Below, in pieces: positions 5,194-7,226 of a stretch of 7,226 nt of DNA; the stretch's first letter is position 1; the number at the start of each line of letters is the position of its first letter. The notes beneath the pieces were generated by a model. It was not told where the DNA came from. It ran no database searches and saw only the letters and a program-made list of their open reading frames with translations. A program made the translations under genes and the position numbers. The DNA comes from Paenalcaligenes sp035301625 (lineage in GTDB: Bacteria; Pseudomonadota; Gammaproteobacteria; Burkholderiales; Burkholderiaceae_B), in contig DATGTW010000130.1 of NCBI GenBank assembly GCA_035301625.1, positions 1 through 7,226 of the forward strand. The letters are read 5' to 3'.

Positions 5194-7226
5194 ATGCAGT
5201 CTGACAAGAAATGGCAGTTCTGGATTGATCGCGGAGGTACTTTTACAGACATTGTGGTCCGACATCCTGATGGGCAGTTATTGACGCACAAATTGCTTTC
5301 GGATAATCCTTCTCAGTACCCAGATGCTGCCTTGGCAGGGATACGCCAGATGTTAGGGGTTGATTTAGATGCCCCTATTCCTACCCAGCTGCTCGAGGCG
5401 GTCAAAATGGGCACCACGGTGGCCACGAATGCATTGCTAGAACGAAAAGGTGAGCCCACAGCCTTGTTTATCACTCGGGGGTTCAAGGATGCCTTAAAGA
5501 TTGGCCATCAGGCGCGCCCGGATATTTTTGCGCGTGAAATTCATTTGCCCGAGGTACTTTATGAGCAGGTAGTCGAGGTCGATGAGCGCATTTTGCCCGA
5601 CGGGACTGTGATTACACCTTTGGATGAAGCGCAGGTGCGCGCTCAGTTGGCCGAGAGCTATAACGCCGGTTATCGGGCCATTGCCATTGTGCTCATGCAT
5701 GGTTATCGACATACCGAGCACGAAGAGCTCATTGCCCAGTGGGCGCGCGAGCAGGGGTTTACACAGATTTCCGTATCCCATCGCACCAGTCCTTTGATGC
5801 GCATTGTGGGGCGTGGGGATACCACTGTGGTGGATGCCTATTTATCCCCTATTTTGCGTCGTTATGTAAACCAGGTGGCCAGCGAGCTGGATCAGGTGCG
5901 CCTGATGTTCATGCAGTCTAATGGTGGGCTGACCTCGGCCCATCAGTTTCAGGGCAAGGATGCCGTGCTTTCAGGTCCTGCGGGCGGGATTGTTGGCATG
6001 GTTCGTACCGCTGAGGCCTTGGGCATAGAAAACATCATCGGCTTTGACATGGGGGGGACCTCTACTGATGTGTCGCATTATGCCGGTGAGTTCGAGCGCG
6101 TGTTTGATTCCGAGGTCGCGGGTGTGCGGCTACATGCGCCCATGATGAATATTCATACGGTGGCGGCGGGTGGAGGTTCTATCGTGTCTTTTGATGGGGC
6201 ACGTTTGCGGGTGGGGCCCGATTCAGCCGGGGCCTATCCCGGGCCTGCTGCGTATCGCAATGGTGGCCCGCTGACTGTGACCGACTGCAATGTCATGTTG
6301 GGCAAGATTCAACCAGACTTTTTCCCTAAAATCTTTGGCCCGCAGGCTGATCAGCCGTTGGACATAGAAACGGTAGAACAAAAATTTGCCGATCTGAGTG
6401 ATGAGGTCTACGCAGCGACGGGTGTGCGCAATACGCCCCAGGATATTGCCGAGGGCTTCATCCATATCGCTGTATCCAATATGGCTAATGCCATTAAAAA
6501 GATCTCTATCGAGCGGGGCTACGACGTCAGTAAATACACGTTGGCCTCTTTTGGGGGGGCAGGGGGCCAACATGCGTGTTTGGTCGCCGATGCGTTGGGT
6601 ATTTCGCAGGCTATGATTCATCCCCTTGCGGGGGTTTTGTCTGCCTATGGTATGGGCCTGGCTGATATTACCGCCATGCGTGAGCACAGTGTCGAGCTGC
6701 CCTTGGCAACCGAGCATATCCCGCACTGTGATGATTTATTGCAGCGTCTTGAGGCAGAAACTAACGAAGAGCTGCAGGCCCAGGGCATTCAAACAGACCA
6801 GATACAATCCATTAAACGTGCGCATGTCCGCTATGACGGTACGGATTCACCCTTGATTGTGCCTTATGGCAACGTGCAGGATATAAAAGCTGCCTTCGAG
6901 GAGTCCTATCTGCAGCGCTATAGTTTTTTGATGCCGGAAAAGCCCATCATTATCGAGGCAGTTTCTATTGAAGGCATTGGTCAAAGTGGCGAGCGTATCG
7001 AAAAGCATAATCTTGATGAACTACAAACGCCCAGCAGTCAGGCGCAGCCTGTGGCTCAGGTCGAGCTGTTTTCCCAGGGGCAAGCGCATTCAACCCCAGT
7101 GTATCAGCGCGATGATTTGCCCGTGGGCAGTAAAATTGTTGGTCCAGCCATCGTTTGTGATGCCAATGGCACCACTGTGATCGAGCCCGAGTGGCAGGTG
7201 CAGGTCATGCCAGCAGGCGAGTTGTT
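5194..7226 (+). CDS. 5-oxoprolinase/hydantoinase family ATP-dependent amidase, HyuA-type half (C-terminus beyond window)
   Basis: The frame is open from the ATG at 5194 to the right edge: 677 residues seen, no stop. AGGA at 5181-5184 is its ribosome binding site. Domains in order: hydantoinase A N-terminal region (about 9-215) with the phosphate loop IDRGGTFTD (11-19) and MGTTVATNALLERKG (72-86); the hydantoinase A core (about 234-530) with MQSNGG (240-245), VLSGPAGG (258-265), GFDMGGTSTDV (283-293), VAAGGGS (323-329), GPDSAGAYPGP (341-351) and FGGAGGQHA (453-461); then the A-type C-terminal domain from about 545. The family phosphorylates a cyclic amide with ATP and a B-type domain completes the ring opening. 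IDRGGTFTD and the close match throughout to single-chain 5-oxoprolinases suggest an A-B fusion of about 1,200 residues whose B half lies outside the window. 5-oxoproline is the leading substrate; hydantoins or other lactams are alternatives. Carboxylases of acetone and acetophenone are more distant relatives. Confidence 0.95.
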   Translation, partial: MQSDKKWQFWIDRGGTFTDIVVRHPDGQLLTHKLLSDNPSQYPDAALAGIRQMLGVDLDAPIPTQLLEAVKMGTTVATNALLERKGEPTALFITRGFKDALKIGHQARPDIFAREIHLPEVLYEQVVEVDERILPDGTVITPLDEAQVRAQLAESYNAGYRAIAIVLMHGYRHTEHEELIAQWAREQGFTQISVSHRTSPLMRIVGRGDTTVVDAYLSPILRRYVNQVASELDQVRLMFMQSNGGLTSAHQFQGKDAVLSGPAGGIVGMVRTAEALGIENIIGFDMGGTSTDVSHYAGEFERVFDSEVAGVRLHAPMMNIHTVAAGGGSIVSFDGARLRVGPDSAGAYPGPAAYRNGGPLTVTDCNVMLGKIQPDFFPKIFGPQADQPLDIETVEQKFADLSDEVYAATGVRNTPQDIAEGFIHIAVSNMANAIKKISIERGYDVSKYTLASFGGAGGQHACLVADALGISQAMIHPLAGVLSAYGMGLADITAMREHSVELPLATEHIPHCDDLLQRLEAETNEELQAQGIQTDQIQSIKRAHVRYDGTDSPLIVPYGNVQDIKAAFEESYLQRYSFLMPEKPIIIEAVSIEGIGQSGERIEKHNLDELQTPSSQAQPVAQVELFSQGQAHSTPVYQRDDLPVGSKIVGPAIVCDANGTTVIEPEWQVQVMPAGEL

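Noticed and set aside
6223..6726. A 167-codon open frame on the minus strand inside the oxoprolinase gene.
   Set aside because: It lies wholly inside a strongly conserved coding region, shows no recognisable domain, and is a shadow of that frame. The same holds for the other opposite-strand frames inside the LysR, dctP and first operon genes.

Overview
The window reads as chromosomal DNA of a Gram-negative proteobacterium. A beta-proteobacterium of the order Burkholderiales (an Alcaligenaceae-like genome of moderate GC) is my best guess. The reasons are the strong AGGAG-type ribosome binding sites, the LysR-regulated solute-uptake cassette with a DctP/DctQ/DctM TRAP transporter, and the general protein flavour. 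The taxon is an inference; no rRNA or marker gene is present.

Layout. (1) Positions 1-413, minus strand: the start of a HAD-superfamily phosphatase that runs off the left edge. It appears to lack the usual cap domain. (2) Positions 414-465: a 52-base divergent spacer. (3) Positions 466-1401, plus strand: a LysR-type regulator. (4) Positions 1402-1594: a non-coding control region holding a symmetrical T-N11-A dyad typical of LysR-family sites and a sigma70-like promoter. (5) From 1595 to the right edge, all on the plus strand and probably one operon: a two-repeat dimeric alpha/beta-barrel protein of unknown function, a TRAP periplasmic binding protein (dctP), the small and large TRAP permease subunits (dctQ and dctM, overlapping by 8 bases), and the N-terminal 677 residues of a 5-oxoprolinase/hydantoinase-type ATPase, cut by the right edge.

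How the parts may work together. The TRAP transporter would bring a carboxylated solute into the cytoplasm using an ion gradient. The oxoprolinase-like enzyme would open a cyclic amide (lactam or imide) at the expense of ATP. The LysR protein would switch the operon on when the solute or a product is present. 5-oxoproline (pyroglutamate) or a related hydantoin or lactam acid is the most economical substrate guess, but the sequence does not prove it. The first gene of the operon is the least understood part: its WYxxEH...PGFxxARRY signature is conserved in an uncharacterised family, and it could be an accessory enzyme or binding protein for the same pathway.

I see no tRNA, rRNA, CRISPR array, insertion sequence, phage gene or convincing Rho-independent terminator. 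No gene-free stretch exceeds 300 bases; the two longest are 1402-1594 and 2258-2393, and both are described.
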